This document shows, piece by piece, positions 11,841-21,955 of a DNA stretch of 64,000 nt. Within the stretch, counting starts at the first letter, position 1; the number at the start of each line of letters is the position of its first letter. The notes under the pieces are model-generated. The model was given only the letters and a program-made list of their open reading frames with translations, did no database searches and had not been told where the DNA came from. The stretch comes from Zymoseptoria tritici IPO323. Taxonomy: Eukaryota > Ascomycota > Dothideomycetes > Mycosphaerellales > Mycosphaerellaceae. The DNA is taken from NCBI RefSeq assembly GCF_000219625.1, contig NC_018207.1:1116001-1180000 (forward strand), written 5' to 3'. Position numbers and translations under genes: made by a program.

Positions 11841-12116
11841 GGCTGCGGTGTGAGCGAAGAGGAGAGATTTGTGCTTGCGCGATCGAAGAGTTGTCGGTTC
11901 TCCAATGCCAAAGGGCGAGGTTGCGACGCCAAGCATCGTCGGCTGGACTTGCCCATTCGGCCGGCTTCACTTCACCTGAACCGACGGCAACTTGAGGAAA
12001 GAACATCACATGCTAGATATATACATCAGCGTATCGAGATCCATCAACGTCTTCTCTTCGCTCGACATATTGTCTCCTTCTGCTCTCGCAAGACACACAA
12101 TCGAAGGCATGCCAGC
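11841..12116. promoter_or_regulatory. Shared divergent promoter of the complex I subunit and POF1-like genes
   Basis: This 276 bp region lies between two divergent start codons, so it must contain both promoters. A TATA-like TATATA is seen near 12016-12021 on the plus-strand side. No other element could be identified with confidence. Confidence 0.35.
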
Positions 12117-13052
12117 ATGACCACTGATCCAATGACTGCCAGACTCGCACCCTTCACCAAACTGCTCCCTGAACTCTCCACGGCACTGAAGACCTTCCAA
12201 GCATCATCCTCCCGCTTTCAAGTCCTCAAAACAGTCCATCCATCCTCATTCGAGCCCATCAATCCCACAAGACCGTCAGACTCCGAATCTCCAAAAACAC
12301 TATTCATTCTCGACTCCTCCTTCAACCCGCCATCAACAGCCCACCTACATCTCGCACGATCCGTGCTATCTGAATCTACATCTCCAAAGCCCCATCGGCT
12401 CCTCCTCTGCTTCAGCACTCAAAATGCCGACAAAGCTCCCTCTGCTGCTTCTTTTCCGCACCGCCTGACGATGATGACGATCTTCGCCCAAGACCTTCTC
12501 AAATCCATAACCGACTCCACAGGAACCTCATCAGCAGAACCCGTTCCCATCGATATCGGCGTAACAAAGGCTCCATACTACACCGACAAGTCTTCCGCCA
12601 TCGAGTCCGACGGAGCAGAATGGTACCCTTCCAAACCAAGACATATTCACCTGGTCGGCTTCGACACCTTAACCCGCTTCTTCGCCGCAAAATACTACCA
12701 AGACTTTGATCCGCCACTATCTGCTCTGGAACCGTACTTCTCTGCTGGTCATCATCTGCGAGTCACTCTCCGTCCGGACGAGAAGTACGGTACTGTGGAG
12801 GAGCAGCGGGCTTTTCTGAAGAATATGGAGGATGGCGGGCTGGAGAGTGTGGGTGGGAAGAGGGAGTGGGCGAAGGCTGTGCAATTGGTGGAGCCGAATG
12901 AGGAGGGTGGTGTGAGTAGTACGAAGATCAGAACAGCGGCGAAGGAGGAGAGATGGGAGGTTGTAGACGGATTGTGCACAGAGGGAGTGGCGGGGTGGGT
13001 GAGGAGGGAGGGCCTTTACGAGGAGGACGCGGAGGGGAAGAAAATGGGATGA
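12117..13052 (+). CDS. POF1: POF1-like nicotinamide mononucleotide adenylyltransferase
   Basis: Nucleotidyltransferase of the cytidylyltransferase-like fold, probably acting in NAD+ synthesis or salvage (NMN + ATP to NAD+ + PPi). It is a single exon of 311 aa, starting at ATG 12117 (MTTDPMTARLAPF); the frame upstream is open but lacks conservation. The nucleotide-binding motif SSFNPPSTAHLHLAR lies near residues 66-80, where the typical (H/T)xGH is varied to TAH. The middle has HLVGFDTLTRFFAAKYY. The second ATP-binding element GVSSTKIR is near residue 275. This set is characteristic of the fungal Pof1 branch rather than NMA1/NMA2. The symbol follows the yeast family member and orthology was not tested. 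Confidence 0.8.
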   Translation: MTTDPMTARLAPFTKLLPELSTALKTFQASSSRFQVLKTVHPSSFEPINPTRPSDSESPKTLFILDSSFNPPSTAHLHLARSVLSESTSPKPHRLLLCFSTQNADKAPSAASFPHRLTMMTIFAQDLLKSITDSTGTSSAEPVPIDIGVTKAPYYTDKSSAIESDGAEWYPSKPRHIHLVGFDTLTRFFAAKYYQDFDPPLSALEPYFSAGHHLRVTLRPDEKYGTVEEQRAFLKNMEDGGLESVGGKREWAKAVQLVEPNEEGGVSSTKIRTAAKEERWEVVDGLCTEGVAGWVRREGLYEEDAEGKKMG

Positions 13053-13247
13053 GAGCATGGCGTTCCGATCTTTGTGAGTCTGACAGATTGGGTGGACACG
13101 AGTACATCAGAGCTCATTGACTTCTTGCAATACAGGCTATCTTTCACAGTACCATCGATCTACAATCGAGGCCCTTGTACAGCATCGTTGGTTTCCTTTC
13201 CTCGCCACCTGTCAAACGAGAGTCTTGTTGTTTGCAACGCTCCATGC

Positions 13248-13643
13248 CTACAATCCTCCCTCCTGCGCTTTCTCAGCTTCGCCGTTGTCCACCTTGACAA
13301 CACACTTGCCCGCCCGCCCAATACCCAATCTCGCCACTTCCTCTCCACACCTGGCTACGTCAGCCGCGAGCTGTTTCACGCGCACCTCGCTCGCTGCGGA
13401 GTGTCGCTTCCACTTTGCTGCTTCACGCTTCCAGACTTGCGATGCTACCACCATGTCGTCCTTGTCCTTCTCAAACATCTCCTGCTCCATTCTGGCTATG
13501 ATCTCCAGCAAAACGAGTCTCGCGTGCAGCAGCTTGCTGTCCGTGCTCTTGTTGTCCGCGATTCCGCTCACGCCAGCAACGGTACCCGCGCTGACAGGCT
13601 GCGTTGGCTGGGACTTCTGGGTAAGTGGCTGTACAATCGCCAT
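13248..13643 (-). CDS. Small coiled-coil protein (131 aa), perhaps the 3' exon of the adjacent TM ORF
   Basis: Not recognised. The frame starts at ATG 13643 and has a helical, charged centre (RLVLLEIIARMEQEMFEKD, then KREAAKWKRHSAASE), likely a coiled coil, and ends KVDNGEAEKAQEGGL. It lies 63 bp downstream of the 43-aa TM ORF on the same strand. The two may be one gene (TM then coiled coil, like several neighbours), because GTCAGT and a GCTGACCAAG acceptor-like sequence lie between them. However, an in-frame TAA precedes that donor, so the splice cannot be settled. Confidence 0.4.
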   Translation of the reverse strand: MAIVQPLTQKSQPTQPVSAGTVAGVSGIADNKSTDSKLLHARLVLLEIIARMEQEMFEKDKDDMVVASQVWKREAAKWKRHSAASEVRVKQLAADVARCGEEVARLGIGRAGKCVVKVDNGEAEKAQEGGL

Positions 13644-13706
13644 CTTGGTCAGCCGTGGTCTCTCAAGATTTTGGGAAGTGATAGAACTGACCTTGAGTGC
13701 AGCGGT

Positions 13707-13838
13707 TTAACCTTCAGTGCGTTCAGCAGTCTTGCGGCCGATCATGATGCCCAGAGTGGCTGAAACCATGATGAGGATCACGATGTTGCACAGGCCGACG
13801 GCGAGCGAAACCGAGTCGGTCTCTGTCGGAGTAGACAT
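13707..13838 (-). CDS. Small single-pass membrane ORF (43 aa)
   Basis: Starts at ATG 13838 and reads a short polar N-terminus, one strong TM segment (SLAVGLCNIVILIMVSATLG, then IMIGRKT), a basic/acidic tail and a TAA stop. The layout matches the N-terminal ends of the neighbouring orphan membrane proteins, especially the TLG..GR pattern of the protein at 15257-16015. It is probably the first exon of a longer gene continuing at 13643. Confidence 0.4.
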   Translation of the reverse strand: MSTPTETDSVSLAVGLCNIVILIMVSATLGIMIGRKTAERTEG

Positions 13839-14692
13839 GTTGGATGAGGATGTGGAGCGTGCTTGTTTCTCGATGGATGGAATGATGAAGTCCTTAAGAG
13901 GAAGAGACGATGTCTGCAGAGCGATGTATATCAGACGCTTTGTCATAAGGACCTCAGCAGGTTCCGTGCGGCCATCGATCGGTGCAGCATACCACCTCAC
14001 GGATGCGGAGATTGAGACGTCCTCTTCATGCAGGCTTACGCTACGGAACAGGCGAGATCCAGCTCCAATGGTGGAGTTCCGGCTTCGGTTGCCAACAGTA
14101 AATGTGCGAATGGGAACCTGGCAAGACACATAAGAGAGGCATCATCTTTAGGCGAAGATTGACAGGTCGAAACGATGAGTGAACGGAGAGACGCAGAAAG
14201 CAAGGATGGAATCAAGAAGCGTTGATTGAAGGGTACAAATGTAATGTGAAAGGGGTTTGCAAAGATGGACCCGGACACATGCCGTAGCGTTCGCCGCTCC
14301 AATGGAGTGAGTACCGGGACATCGACATAAGACGAGGGGAAGAGACCGGATTGGCTAGCATGTCTCAGAGTTGCGTAAAGTGGAACCCGCATGGCTGCAA
14401 ACGGACTGAGATCTGAAACGAGCACGAATGGAAGGCAAACGGCATGATTGCACTACAAACCAAGCGACCCAAGCCATCACCACGCCCAAAGTCTTCGACT
14501 GTAAGGACTCATTTCGCTACCCGATCTCGAATGCCGGTAGCTGGGCGACTTCTTCCCATACCCTTCAGCAAGAACCCGCCTCCGGGTTCTGCGCCTCTTC
14601 TCCACCCTTCCTTGTGATCCGCCGAGCATACATTGAGCCCGTGGAGACGGGCAGATTGGTGTAGAGTACTCCAGCAAACGCTGACTCTGTCC
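13839..14692. other. Intergenic region
   Basis: An 854 bp gap in the orphan membrane-protein cluster. The overlapping short frames on both strands lack domains, and none has a convincing start or splice pattern. No repeat is evident. Confidence 0.3.
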
Positions 14693-14998
14693 TCACTGCT
14701 CATTTCTTCCTTGCCTTCGGAAAGATCGAGGACATTCCCAGACGCCTTCTCTTGCTATTGACGGGAAAACCTTGTCCAAGACAGAAGCTTCCAGCTCGCT
14801 GGATTCCGGAGCACTCTGGGTGCGTGCAGTATTTGTCTCGTACTCGTGCGGTGGACGTCGAAGTGCTGTGGGATCGCGGTTGGCAATCAGGAAGCGTAAC
14901 GTATAGATGAGGATTGCAAGACCGAAACCGGATCCGAGGACGATGTATGGGATGTTGAGGTCTCCTAGGAGATCGGAGATGACTGAGAGGAGGAACAT
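14693..14998 (-). CDS. Small single-pass membrane protein (101 aa), orphan
   Basis: Not recognised. It starts at ATG 14998. Residues 1-40 carry the hydrophobic segment (IPYIVLGSGFGLAILIYTL), followed by a basic anchor (RFLIANRDPTALRRPP) and a polar, acidic then basic tail. Near the 3' end a second frame is also open (ending at 14700), so an intron could give a different C-terminus. It belongs by layout to the cluster of small membrane proteins in this region. Confidence 0.4.
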   Translation of the reverse strand: MFLLSVISDLLGDLNIPYIVLGSGFGLAILIYTLRFLIANRDPTALRRPPHEYETNTARTQSAPESSELEASVLDKVFPSIAREGVWECPRSFRRQGRNEQ

Positions 14999-15256
14999 CC
15001 TGACGTGGTTGCGATATGCCTTGGAAGGAGAAAAAGAAGAGGTGCAGATGATCTTTAGATATGCCTAAAGCGCTTGCTCCAGATGTAATTGCTTGATGGT
15101 ACAATTGACAGCCTTTGTGTTCGACACTGTCCAGACCTCGCTGGATGGTTCCTGAATTTTGAGTGAACAGGACCGACGGACAGACTCCAGACTCGTCCTG
15201 AAGAGCAGCCCAGTGAACGCAGAGGAAAGACAAAAGGGATCCACGAGGCCTGGCTT

Positions 15257-16015
15257 TCACTCCTGCTTCTTTGACTCCTCTCCCTCGTCCCTCTTCGCTT
15301 TGAGGAACAATTTCCCCTTATCATTGATCCCCACCTGATGTCCCAACACCTCCATCTCGCGCCCGATTTTGCCGAATTCTTCTCCCATTGCCCTTTGTAG
15401 ATTTACATCCCACTTCCTGCATGTAGAGCACTTCTTCGTCTGCGACTCACCCTTGAAAACCAACCTTATATCTGGTTCCTCGCCAACTATAGCTGGTCTC
15501 CGGTCGAAAATACTCATGGCACGCTGGATCTCCAGCATACGCAGCTTGAGACGAGCTTTCCGCTCTTCTGGAGTCTTCTTGTTCTTAGACTGTGATACTG
15601 TAGATCTCTCCTCAGCCTGATGCGTCTCTACCTGCTCGATGCCGATGGTTTGATAGTTCGTCTCAGTCGTTCTGGACCCCTCAATCGTTCCGATTTCGAT
15701 CGCATCGCTCTTCTCAGTTGCTCTCATCGGTCTACTCGCCACTACAGTCGAGGCCTCACTCCCGCCTGTCATCTTTGACTTTCCTTGCCCAATGGTGCCA
15801 GGCGAATAGCCGACACAGCCATTGTGGACCTCCAGCAACTCCAATCTGGAGCGCAGAACGATCTTTTCGTGCGATACGCTCTCCGGAGATTGACGGCCCA
15901 GTGCCCAGCCGAGAGTGAAACAGACAAAGTTGAGGAGTAGGACGACACCTGCAATGGTGAGAATCGTGATGGGCGAGGAGTCTTGGCCAGGAGTCCAGCC
16001 GTATATGGGTGACAT
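15257..16015 (-). CDS. Single-pass membrane protein with charged tail (252 aa), orphan
   Basis: Not recognised. The chosen start is ATG 16015 (MSPIYGWTPGQDSSP), just before the hydrophobic segment (TILTIAGVVLLLNFVCFTLG, residues about 17-36); the open frame extends further upstream without conserved features. The tail is polar and charged, with a helical basic/acidic stretch (TPEERKARLKLRMLEIQRAM) and a CSTCRKW motif near residue 200. It ends KRDEGEESKKQE. The predicted topology is a short outside N-terminus and a long cytoplasmic tail. Confidence 0.5.
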   Translation of the reverse strand: MSPIYGWTPGQDSSPITILTIAGVVLLLNFVCFTLGWALGRQSPESVSHEKIVLRSRLELLEVHNGCVGYSPGTIGQGKSKMTGGSEASTVVASRPMRATEKSDAIEIGTIEGSRTTETNYQTIGIEQVETHQAEERSTVSQSKNKKTPEERKARLKLRMLEIQRAMSIFDRRPAIVGEEPDIRLVFKGESQTKKCSTCRKWDVNLQRAMGEEFGKIGREMEVLGHQVGINDKGKLFLKAKRDEGEESKKQE

Positions 16016-16484
16016 TTCGTGAGGAGGGCTCGTGGCGAAGTGGGATCTGATAGTGTCCCAGGAATGAAATCGAACGGAGATCGTTGTAGGTGGAAGAGGA
16101 ACGAAGCATAGTGTGATGCTTTCATGCTTGAAGTAAAAAAAATAGGGTGACTCATGTTTGATGATGGTTGGCGGCGGATCGAACCAAGAAAGGAGATGGA
16201 GAAGCATTGGAAGTCTGTACCAAGATAGCGAAAGAAAGTGCTTCAACCATCGAGTAAGAGCTGATCCCGGACAGAAGAAAGATGGTGCAGAATGGAAAAG
16301 AAAAACCTTACATTCGTACTTCAGACCCCAGCTTTGCACGAAATGACGGGATACACCTCCACTATCACTCCCAGGTTCTCGACCTTTCACTGAAGTCCGG
16401 CCACTCAATAGTCTCTGCAGTACAATTCATCTCTCCCGAGAGCCCCAGTTCCCACAATAACCTTCCACCACAGAGCTCTGGGGC
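16016..16484. other. Intergenic region
   Basis: A 469 bp gap between two minus-strand orphan membrane genes, probably the promoter of the 252-aa gene and the 3' end of the multi-TM gene. A short A-run lies near 16136-16142. No other feature is recognised. Confidence 0.3.
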
Positions 16485-17042
16485 TCATGCGCCACTGATA
16501 AAGCACGAGATCAGGAGTCCGGTACCCAGTATACCCATCAAGCTGTTGAGTTGTGCTTTCAATACGATCCACATGTGCTGAATGCCCTGTCCAAGTCCGA
16601 CGTTGATGCGGTGTATCATCGCGGCAAGCGCCTGCCGCTCAGCATCTGTAGTCCTGACAGCAAGAACGGAGACCAAGATCAGCAGAATGTTGCTGAGTAG
16701 AAGCTCCGCAGTCGTGCATTTGGCGAGCATGTAATCGTCGCCGATTGAGATGGCCGATGCAAAGGCGAGTAGAAAGGTGTATTTGGCGAGGAGGAGGGCC
16801 AAATTTCTGCAGATCAGGCTCTGGGAGGATTCGTACGGTCGACGAAGGGCGCGGTCTAGTAGCGTGTAGGCGACGAAGGCGAGGATGGACGCCCAAAAGA
16901 GGCGATTCAGGCCGAAGGTGAGGCTGCAGAGGAGAATGGACGTGGTTGAATGGTTGGTAGGTAGGTAGATGCTGGCGTGGACGTAATCTTGCTTGATGTT
17001 GAGGAGAGCAGCCTCGATGAGGTGGAGAACAATGAACAGCAT
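16485..17042 (-). CDS. Multi-pass membrane protein (185 aa), paralogue of 22745-23260
   Basis: Not recognised outside this window. It starts at ATG 17042 (MLFIVLHLIEAALL) and has about four hydrophobic segments: around residues 1-15, 38-62 (SILLCSLTFGLNRLFW onward), 82-102 (LALLLAKYTFLLAFASAIS) and 112-132 (AELLLSNILLILVSVLAV), with a final hydrophobic stretch near the C-terminus (SLMGILGTGLLISC). It aligns along its length with the protein at 22745-23260: MLFI start, NHSTT/EHSTT, CRN/SRN, TTAELLLSN/STAEIILVN and the following RTTDAE/KTTEYN. The two are therefore diverged duplicates in one cluster. Confidence 0.55.
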   Translation of the reverse strand: MLFIVLHLIEAALLNIKQDYVHASIYLPTNHSTTSILLCSLTFGLNRLFWASILAFVAYTLLDRALRRPYESSQSLICRNLALLLAKYTFLLAFASAISIGDDYMLAKCTTAELLLSNILLILVSVLAVRTTDAERQALAAMIHRINVGLGQGIQHMWIVLKAQLNSLMGILGTGLLISCFISGA

Positions 17043-17546
17043 TGCACTGCGAAGCAGAGATTCTTCGATGCTTTGGTGTGGAAGTGCGATGGTAAAGCCG
17101 ATATGAAGTGAGGTTCGACGGAAGTATCTCGATGCCTTTCGGTCGTACTGAAGAATTGGAGGTGATTTGGATAAGGGAAAAGATCAGAGGAGAGAAGGAG
17201 AAATACATTCATCGATGGCATGGCTTGCAAGTGGCGACCTATGCAAGTGTCCCTGAGACTCATATAAGACAGCATTCGTAGATGAGACTTACTTACATCG
17301 CCGACCCAAGTACGTTTGCCGCCGTTGCCTCACCGTGCCAAGCCTTGCACATACTTGCATGCTCGACTCTTTGTCTTCTGATACTGCAGTAAGACATCTT
17401 GGATACCGAAGGCGCCTGTCTCGCATTTTAGCATCGTCAGAGTCTGGCCACCCAGAACACAATGCAGAGCAGAACAGAGGGGCACAGGAGGTGAAATGAG
17501 ACAGATGCCTCCGCTCACCCACCTTGAGCTGCGCGGTTCGTCAGCG
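17043..17546. other. Intergenic region
   Basis: A 504 bp gap. Minus-strand TATA-like sequence (TTATATGAG) lies near 17263-17271, over 200 bp upstream of the start of the multi-TM gene. Nothing else is recognised. Confidence 0.3.
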
Positions 17547-18335
17547 TCACTTGTACATCCGTTGTTTCCTCGGCCGCAGACTCTGACTCCTGCTCCTGGA
17601 CCGATCGATACGTTCTTCTTTATCTTGACTTTCGAATCCGTCCCACGTCTCAGCATACTGCTTGTCGTCCATTTCTTGACCGAGCAACGCCACGTCCTGG
17701 TTCAATGCATTGATCGCCTTCATCACGGTGCCTAAAGTCTTCGTCCGTGGCCAAGAGGGAGAACGATTACCAGACGCACTGCGGGGTGGCCTGTTGGAAG
17801 ATCTGGCGGGCGGACTGTCGTCCTTGATTTCGATCACCTCGCCTTTGTGGAAGGACCATTTACCTTCTCGTTCTGATTCCGACTGGTCTGCGTGACTTGA
17901 CATGGGTTCTGAGTCGTAGCGTGAGTCGTAGCGTGCATCGATGTCTGAATCTGACGGAGAGTCAGGGATCGTCGGATCTCGTATGATTGTCCAGACAGGC
18001 GGAGACATTGATTTTGAAAGCCGCTCCGTCTTGATAGGTTTGCCTTGGGCGACTTTGCGTGTGTTTGCGCCAGTGATGAACGAGGGTAGAAATCTGAAGT
18101 ACGATACACGATCTGTCTTATGGCCAGCGTTGATGGATGGGAGTCTGGAGGCGGAAGATTTGCGATTGCTTTTGCCTCTTGCCCGGCGAGGATGTGGCTT
18201 CGGAGCGTGCAGGTGACGAGCAGCGAGGTATCCAGAGACGGCGCTCACAAAGACGAGGATGAAGACGACACTAGCGATGTTCTGAGTGACCCAAGGGCTC
18301 ATGGCAAGGAGCGAGTCGTTGAAAGCGTAATGCAT
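17547..18335 (-). CDS. Single-pass membrane protein with Ser/Arg-rich tail (262 aa), orphan
   Basis: Not recognised. The first true ATG is at 18335 (MHYAFNDSLLAMSPW); the frame opens a little earlier with TTG. One TM segment (NIASVVFILVFVSAVSGYLA, about residues 19-38) is followed by a very basic stretch (HAPKPHPRRARGKSNRK) that would keep the tail in the cytoplasm. The tail is Ser/Asp/Arg-rich (SDSDIDARYDSRYDSEP) and ends in an SR-like run (DRSRSRSQSLRPRKQRMYK). A TATA-like element (GTATATCA on the minus strand) lies near 18409-18416. Confidence 0.5.
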   Translation of the reverse strand: MHYAFNDSLLAMSPWVTQNIASVVFILVFVSAVSGYLAARHLHAPKPHPRRARGKSNRKSSASRLPSINAGHKTDRVSYFRFLPSFITGANTRKVAQGKPIKTERLSKSMSPPVWTIIRDPTIPDSPSDSDIDARYDSRYDSEPMSSHADQSESEREGKWSFHKGEVIEIKDDSPPARSSNRPPRSASGNRSPSWPRTKTLGTVMKAINALNQDVALLGQEMDDKQYAETWDGFESQDKEERIDRSRSRSQSLRPRKQRMYK

Positions 18336-19825
18336 CGTCGTAGTGGACAACGAGGGTCTTCTTTCTAGCGGCGTGAACGATTGGCGAAGTGACTAAGGAT
18401 GAAGGTGATATACTTCCTCCTCCTGGAGATCATCAAACTCTTTGCTCGATGTCTTTGTACTGGTCCGTAACCCAAATTCTGTAACAAGCAGTCGCCTTCT
18501 CGGACGTGCGTGGCAGCAAAGCATCATGTCGGACGGATTCTCAAGTTCCATGGTGGGCGACATAGAGTCGATACGACGGTGTCGATATGACACGAGTTGG
18601 CCTATCAGAGAAAAGGCATGCTCGAGATCTGTGATGACATGGCGGCCGAGGTGAAGACGTCGTTGAAAAGTTTGGGGAGATCGAAGAGAGATGGTGCCTG
18701 AGGCAGAAACACCCCCCTGATCGTCCTCCCACCTCCCGCTTTCTCCTTGTCCACATTCTTTGCAAGCCGCTCTGCACACGACTACTGAAGCGCAGGACTA
18801 CCAAGACTTGAACAGCTTGACCATTCCATCGATCGTCTGTGTTCGACAAGCAGGTACCTCCAGGAAGGGACATATCAAGCGTCGTTTATCCGTGCGGTTC
18901 ACGTCAACGAGAAGAGCTCCGATCCAAGCCATGGATGTGTACGCCTGTCACACAGCCTCGGAGGCTACATGGATAGATGTTCACACCTTCTACACAGCCC
19001 TAAAGACTACGTGAAGCACGACGAGTGGTTCATTCCCTGGATCAGCCGTCTTCAAGCAAGGCTTCCGTCTTGCTGCATGACTTCGTAGATCACGCCTCGC
19101 TCATGGAGACACATTTATCTCCTGGGCTTGCGCTCACGAGTGCTTATCCTGGGGACTGTCTCGATGGACTTCATGTAGGCTGCGGGATCAGGGACTATGT
19201 CGAGCACAAGTGCAGGCACCATCAATCAGGGACAAGTGGCCATGTAGATAAGATAGTAGATATGCTTTTTTTGTTGGCATGGAGTCAGAGCCAACAGAAC
19301 AGAACCCAGGTCACGGACAAATGGCAAGCTTTGGAGTCAATCGCCACCCAACGCATATTGGCATGATCAAACGAGGGCTCGAACTCGGGCATCACAACAA
19401 CAACAACATCGGAACGACGACAGCATCCATCCATTCCCCTGCCAAAAGGGAATTCATTATCCATGTCTAACCGACCAAACAGCAAAAGAAACTCGCGAGT
19501 CCAGAAAACCCTCTGTCCATCTCGTTATATTATTACAAGCCCGATTTCTTACGAAGCGGCCAAATGGGTGGTTTTACTTGATTGGATGGAAGGGAAGTTT
19601 TGTGAAATATATACTTGATTCCTGCCCATTTGGAAGTCATACGGAGGCCTGGTGGGCGGCACGAGCTAATAAATAAGTATGGTGCATAGTTCCTTTTACG
19701 TTCGACCTTCTCCGCTGGAAGTCTGGAACACCAGACCTCAACATTACACAGTTTCCACCTCCTCAAAATCTCCTCTTTGTCCTCCGTCAACTCCTCTTGC
19801 CACTGATATCCAGCCATAATCCCAC
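18336..19825. other. Gene-poor stretch
   Basis: About 1.5 kb without a supportable gene. Several short frames exist on both strands, none with domains, TM segments or good splice sites. A low-complexity CAACAACAACAACA run lies near 19396-19409. Confidence 0.3.
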
Positions 19826-20647
19826 TCATCTATCATACGCTTCATTCTGGCACTCGGAGGTCTGCCCTTCCTCCCAAGGATACCGAGCTCTCAGTCTCAG
19901 CATGTAATCTACCCAGCCGCTACAGTCTCCCGGCATGCCACACTCATCCCACATGCTACAATCTCTGCCACATTTTCTCGCACTGCCATGTTCTATCGCG
20001 TACTGGAAAACAGGCAAATCAGGTCGGCACTGTGGAGGACGTTCGACAGGCTTCCTGGACATTCTGGTCCACAGCGTGACCTCTGGATCCGACGACTCTA
20101 TTCCCGGCTCCTTCTTTATCAAGTCCTTCCCCGTGTCGCCGGCAGATCGATTCTCACGAGGGTAAGCTGCGGACTCCAAGGCAGTGATGAGTCGATCGAA
20201 GCAGAATTTGGGCCTCTCTGCTGTCTCCGAGCCATCTGCTGATACCCTCTCCTCATCTGCTGCCTCCACATCTCCGGTTGACTCATCATCCTCAATCAAG
20301 TCGCGATCCGAGAAATCGTCCCAGTCGTTCAACTCAGCACTATTCTCTGTCATCTCTGCGGCCTCAGTGCTCTCCTCCGTCGGTTTGCTCTTGTCTGGCT
20401 TATTGAAGGTGCCGGGCCCGTGGCTGCTGCCGATCTCGATGCTGTTCTCCATCTCATTTCCATCCTCCTCGGTCATTTCATCACACTGGACGCCGACTCT
20501 CAAACTCCCCTCTGCCTCAATGTCGAACACGGCGTTGCACCAGGACATTTCGGTCTCCAGAACATCCATCTGGAATTGTAGCATGATGCGGATGCTTTCT
20601 TGGAAAGCTGTCTTTGGAGTATAGCCAGCCGTCCTGCGGCCGAGCAT
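19826..20647 (-). CDS. Acidic orphan protein, probably with an N-terminal TM segment (273+ aa)
   Basis: Not recognised. The first ATG in this frame is at 20647, but the frame stays open upstream and encodes a hydrophobic segment (SKIIASCGILILSVFTFMLG) with no ATG before a stop. The true start is therefore probably in an upstream exon, and the mature protein is likely membrane-anchored like its neighbours. The visible part has an acidic middle (DDFSDRDLIEDDESTGD, DVEAADEERVS) and a Cys-rich C-terminal area (CGRDCSMWDECGMPGDC) that could bind metal or form disulfides. Confidence 0.45.
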   Translation of the reverse strand: MLGRRTAGYTPKTAFQESIRIMLQFQMDVLETEMSWCNAVFDIEAEGSLRVGVQCDEMTEEDGNEMENSIEIGSSHGPGTFNKPDKSKPTEESTEAAEMTENSAELNDWDDFSDRDLIEDDESTGDVEAADEERVSADGSETAERPKFCFDRLITALESAAYPRENRSAGDTGKDLIKKEPGIESSDPEVTLWTRMSRKPVERPPQCRPDLPVFQYAIEHGSARKCGRDCSMWDECGMPGDCSGWVDYMLRLRARYPWEEGQTSECQNEAYDR

Positions 20648-21394
20648 GAAGGTGAAGACGCTCAGAATGAGAATGCCACACGAAGCGATGATTTTGGAAA
20701 TGGTTGGAGCGCTCTAGCTGGGAAGAACGTGGTCGATGAGCAGCATATTGTGCTGTATCGTCCTGGAGCGGTTGTCGCCGACCAGCTCGTTGATTTGGTG
20801 GGAGCTGAGATTGATTCTGGTGTTGTGAGTCCGTCGCTTGATGTCAAAAAAATGGACCTGATGTTTGAAGCGGCAAAAGACAATAGATGCAGAGCTACAT
20901 AAAGAGCTTCTCATTGACACTTCTCCAGCAGTACCTTGACTTTGATCAGACGATACACTGTCTTGCATCGGACTGGGACAGTGTGTTTACTTCGTCCGTG
21001 TCGCCGACAGCCAGGGAGAGACATGCTGGCAGCCCTTCCTACTGATTAGTCTTGAGCTCATGAGCGAAACATGACATTCGAGAACAACGAAGGGAAAGAG
21101 ATGGCTTGTGGGCCCGATCATTCAGGAGACAGACGGAACGGGTGAGTAAGCCAATCCAAACCAATGCCTCGATAGATGTCTTACGCTCTTCTGACTTTCT
21201 ATGATCCATCTCGTCCGCCTCCCAACAAGCACATTTCTGAACTTGAGACCCTCCTCGTGGCTTCTCCTCCCAAGCTCGATGTCAGACACGATCAATCTTA
21301 CGTCGAACTCCTTCTCTCTTCCCTCATTCCCTACCAAGTCTCACCTGCTCACCATCTCCGCTCATCTACAATCCACCTCCAACACCCCAAACCT
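20648..21394. other. Intergenic region with probable missing 5' exon
   Basis: 747 bp between two orphan genes. It should contain the upstream exon and promoter of the acidic protein, whose coding continues upstream of its first ATG as a TM segment, but candidate splice sites (several GTCxxx donors, CCCAG acceptor near 20715) do not give a unique model. Confidence 0.3.
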
Positions 21395-21955
21395 TCAAAC
21401 GTACATATGCCCCACAACCGCTCTCTCGTTCTTGATCTGCGCCTGCGCTTTGATCTGCGCCTGCGCCATCTCGTACTGCGCTTTCAACGCCCTCACCATC
21501 TGCTCCTGGTTCCTTCCCAATTGTACAAGCCATTGGTTCGCTCTACCAGTGTGAGCGAGCAGCATCTCTGCTTTCTTCTCGATCGTCTCGACTTTCTTCT
21601 CCATCGCTTCCACGGGCTTCGTGATACTCTGTAGGGCATGATGGACTTGCGTTGCCGACAAGTCCTTGTTGCCGCAGTGGCAGGTCGGAGTCTCACTACC
21701 GGTCCGTAGAGTTGGGTTTATGTTAGCGATTGTCGTTTGATCTAGAGTGGGTGGTTCTAGTAGTACCTGGGATCTGGCGACGGAGATTTTATTGGATAGG
21801 TAGTGCCAGAGCAGGAAATGCATTATGTGTCCCGTAACCGCCATGCAGATGAGGAAGACAGCGATGACGACCAGGATTGAACGGAAGGGAAGCTGGGCGA
21901 AGGGGATGCTGGCGACATAGTCGATTGCGGGGCGGTAGCACATGCCTTCGGACAT
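21395..21955 (-). CDS. Single-pass membrane protein with coiled coil (186 aa), orphan
   Basis: Not recognised. It starts at ATG 21955. Layout: polar N-terminus of about 25 residues, TM segment (SILVVIAVFLICMAVTGHIM), a linker with CHCGNKD, and a long helical region (about residues 105-180: KPVEAMEKKVETIEKKAEML, then RNQEQMVRALKAQYEMAQAQ) that looks like a coiled coil. It ends NERAVVGHMYV. The duplicated QIKAQAQIK comes from a short local DNA duplication. A TATA box (TATATAAA on the minus strand) lies at 22091-22098. Confidence 0.5.
   Translation of the reverse strand: MSEGMCYRPAIDYVASIPFAQLPFRSILVVIAVFLICMAVTGHIMHFLLWHYLSNKISVARSQVLLEPPTLDQTTIANINPTLRTGSETPTCHCGNKDLSATQVHHALQSITKPVEAMEKKVETIEKKAEMLLAHTGRANQWLVQLGRNQEQMVRALKAQYEMAQAQIKAQAQIKNERAVVGHMYV

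Noticed and set aside
11380..12009. 209-codon minus-strand ORF over the complex I subunit gene
   Set aside because: Wrong frame relative to the three-exon model that reproduces the family-typical sequence.
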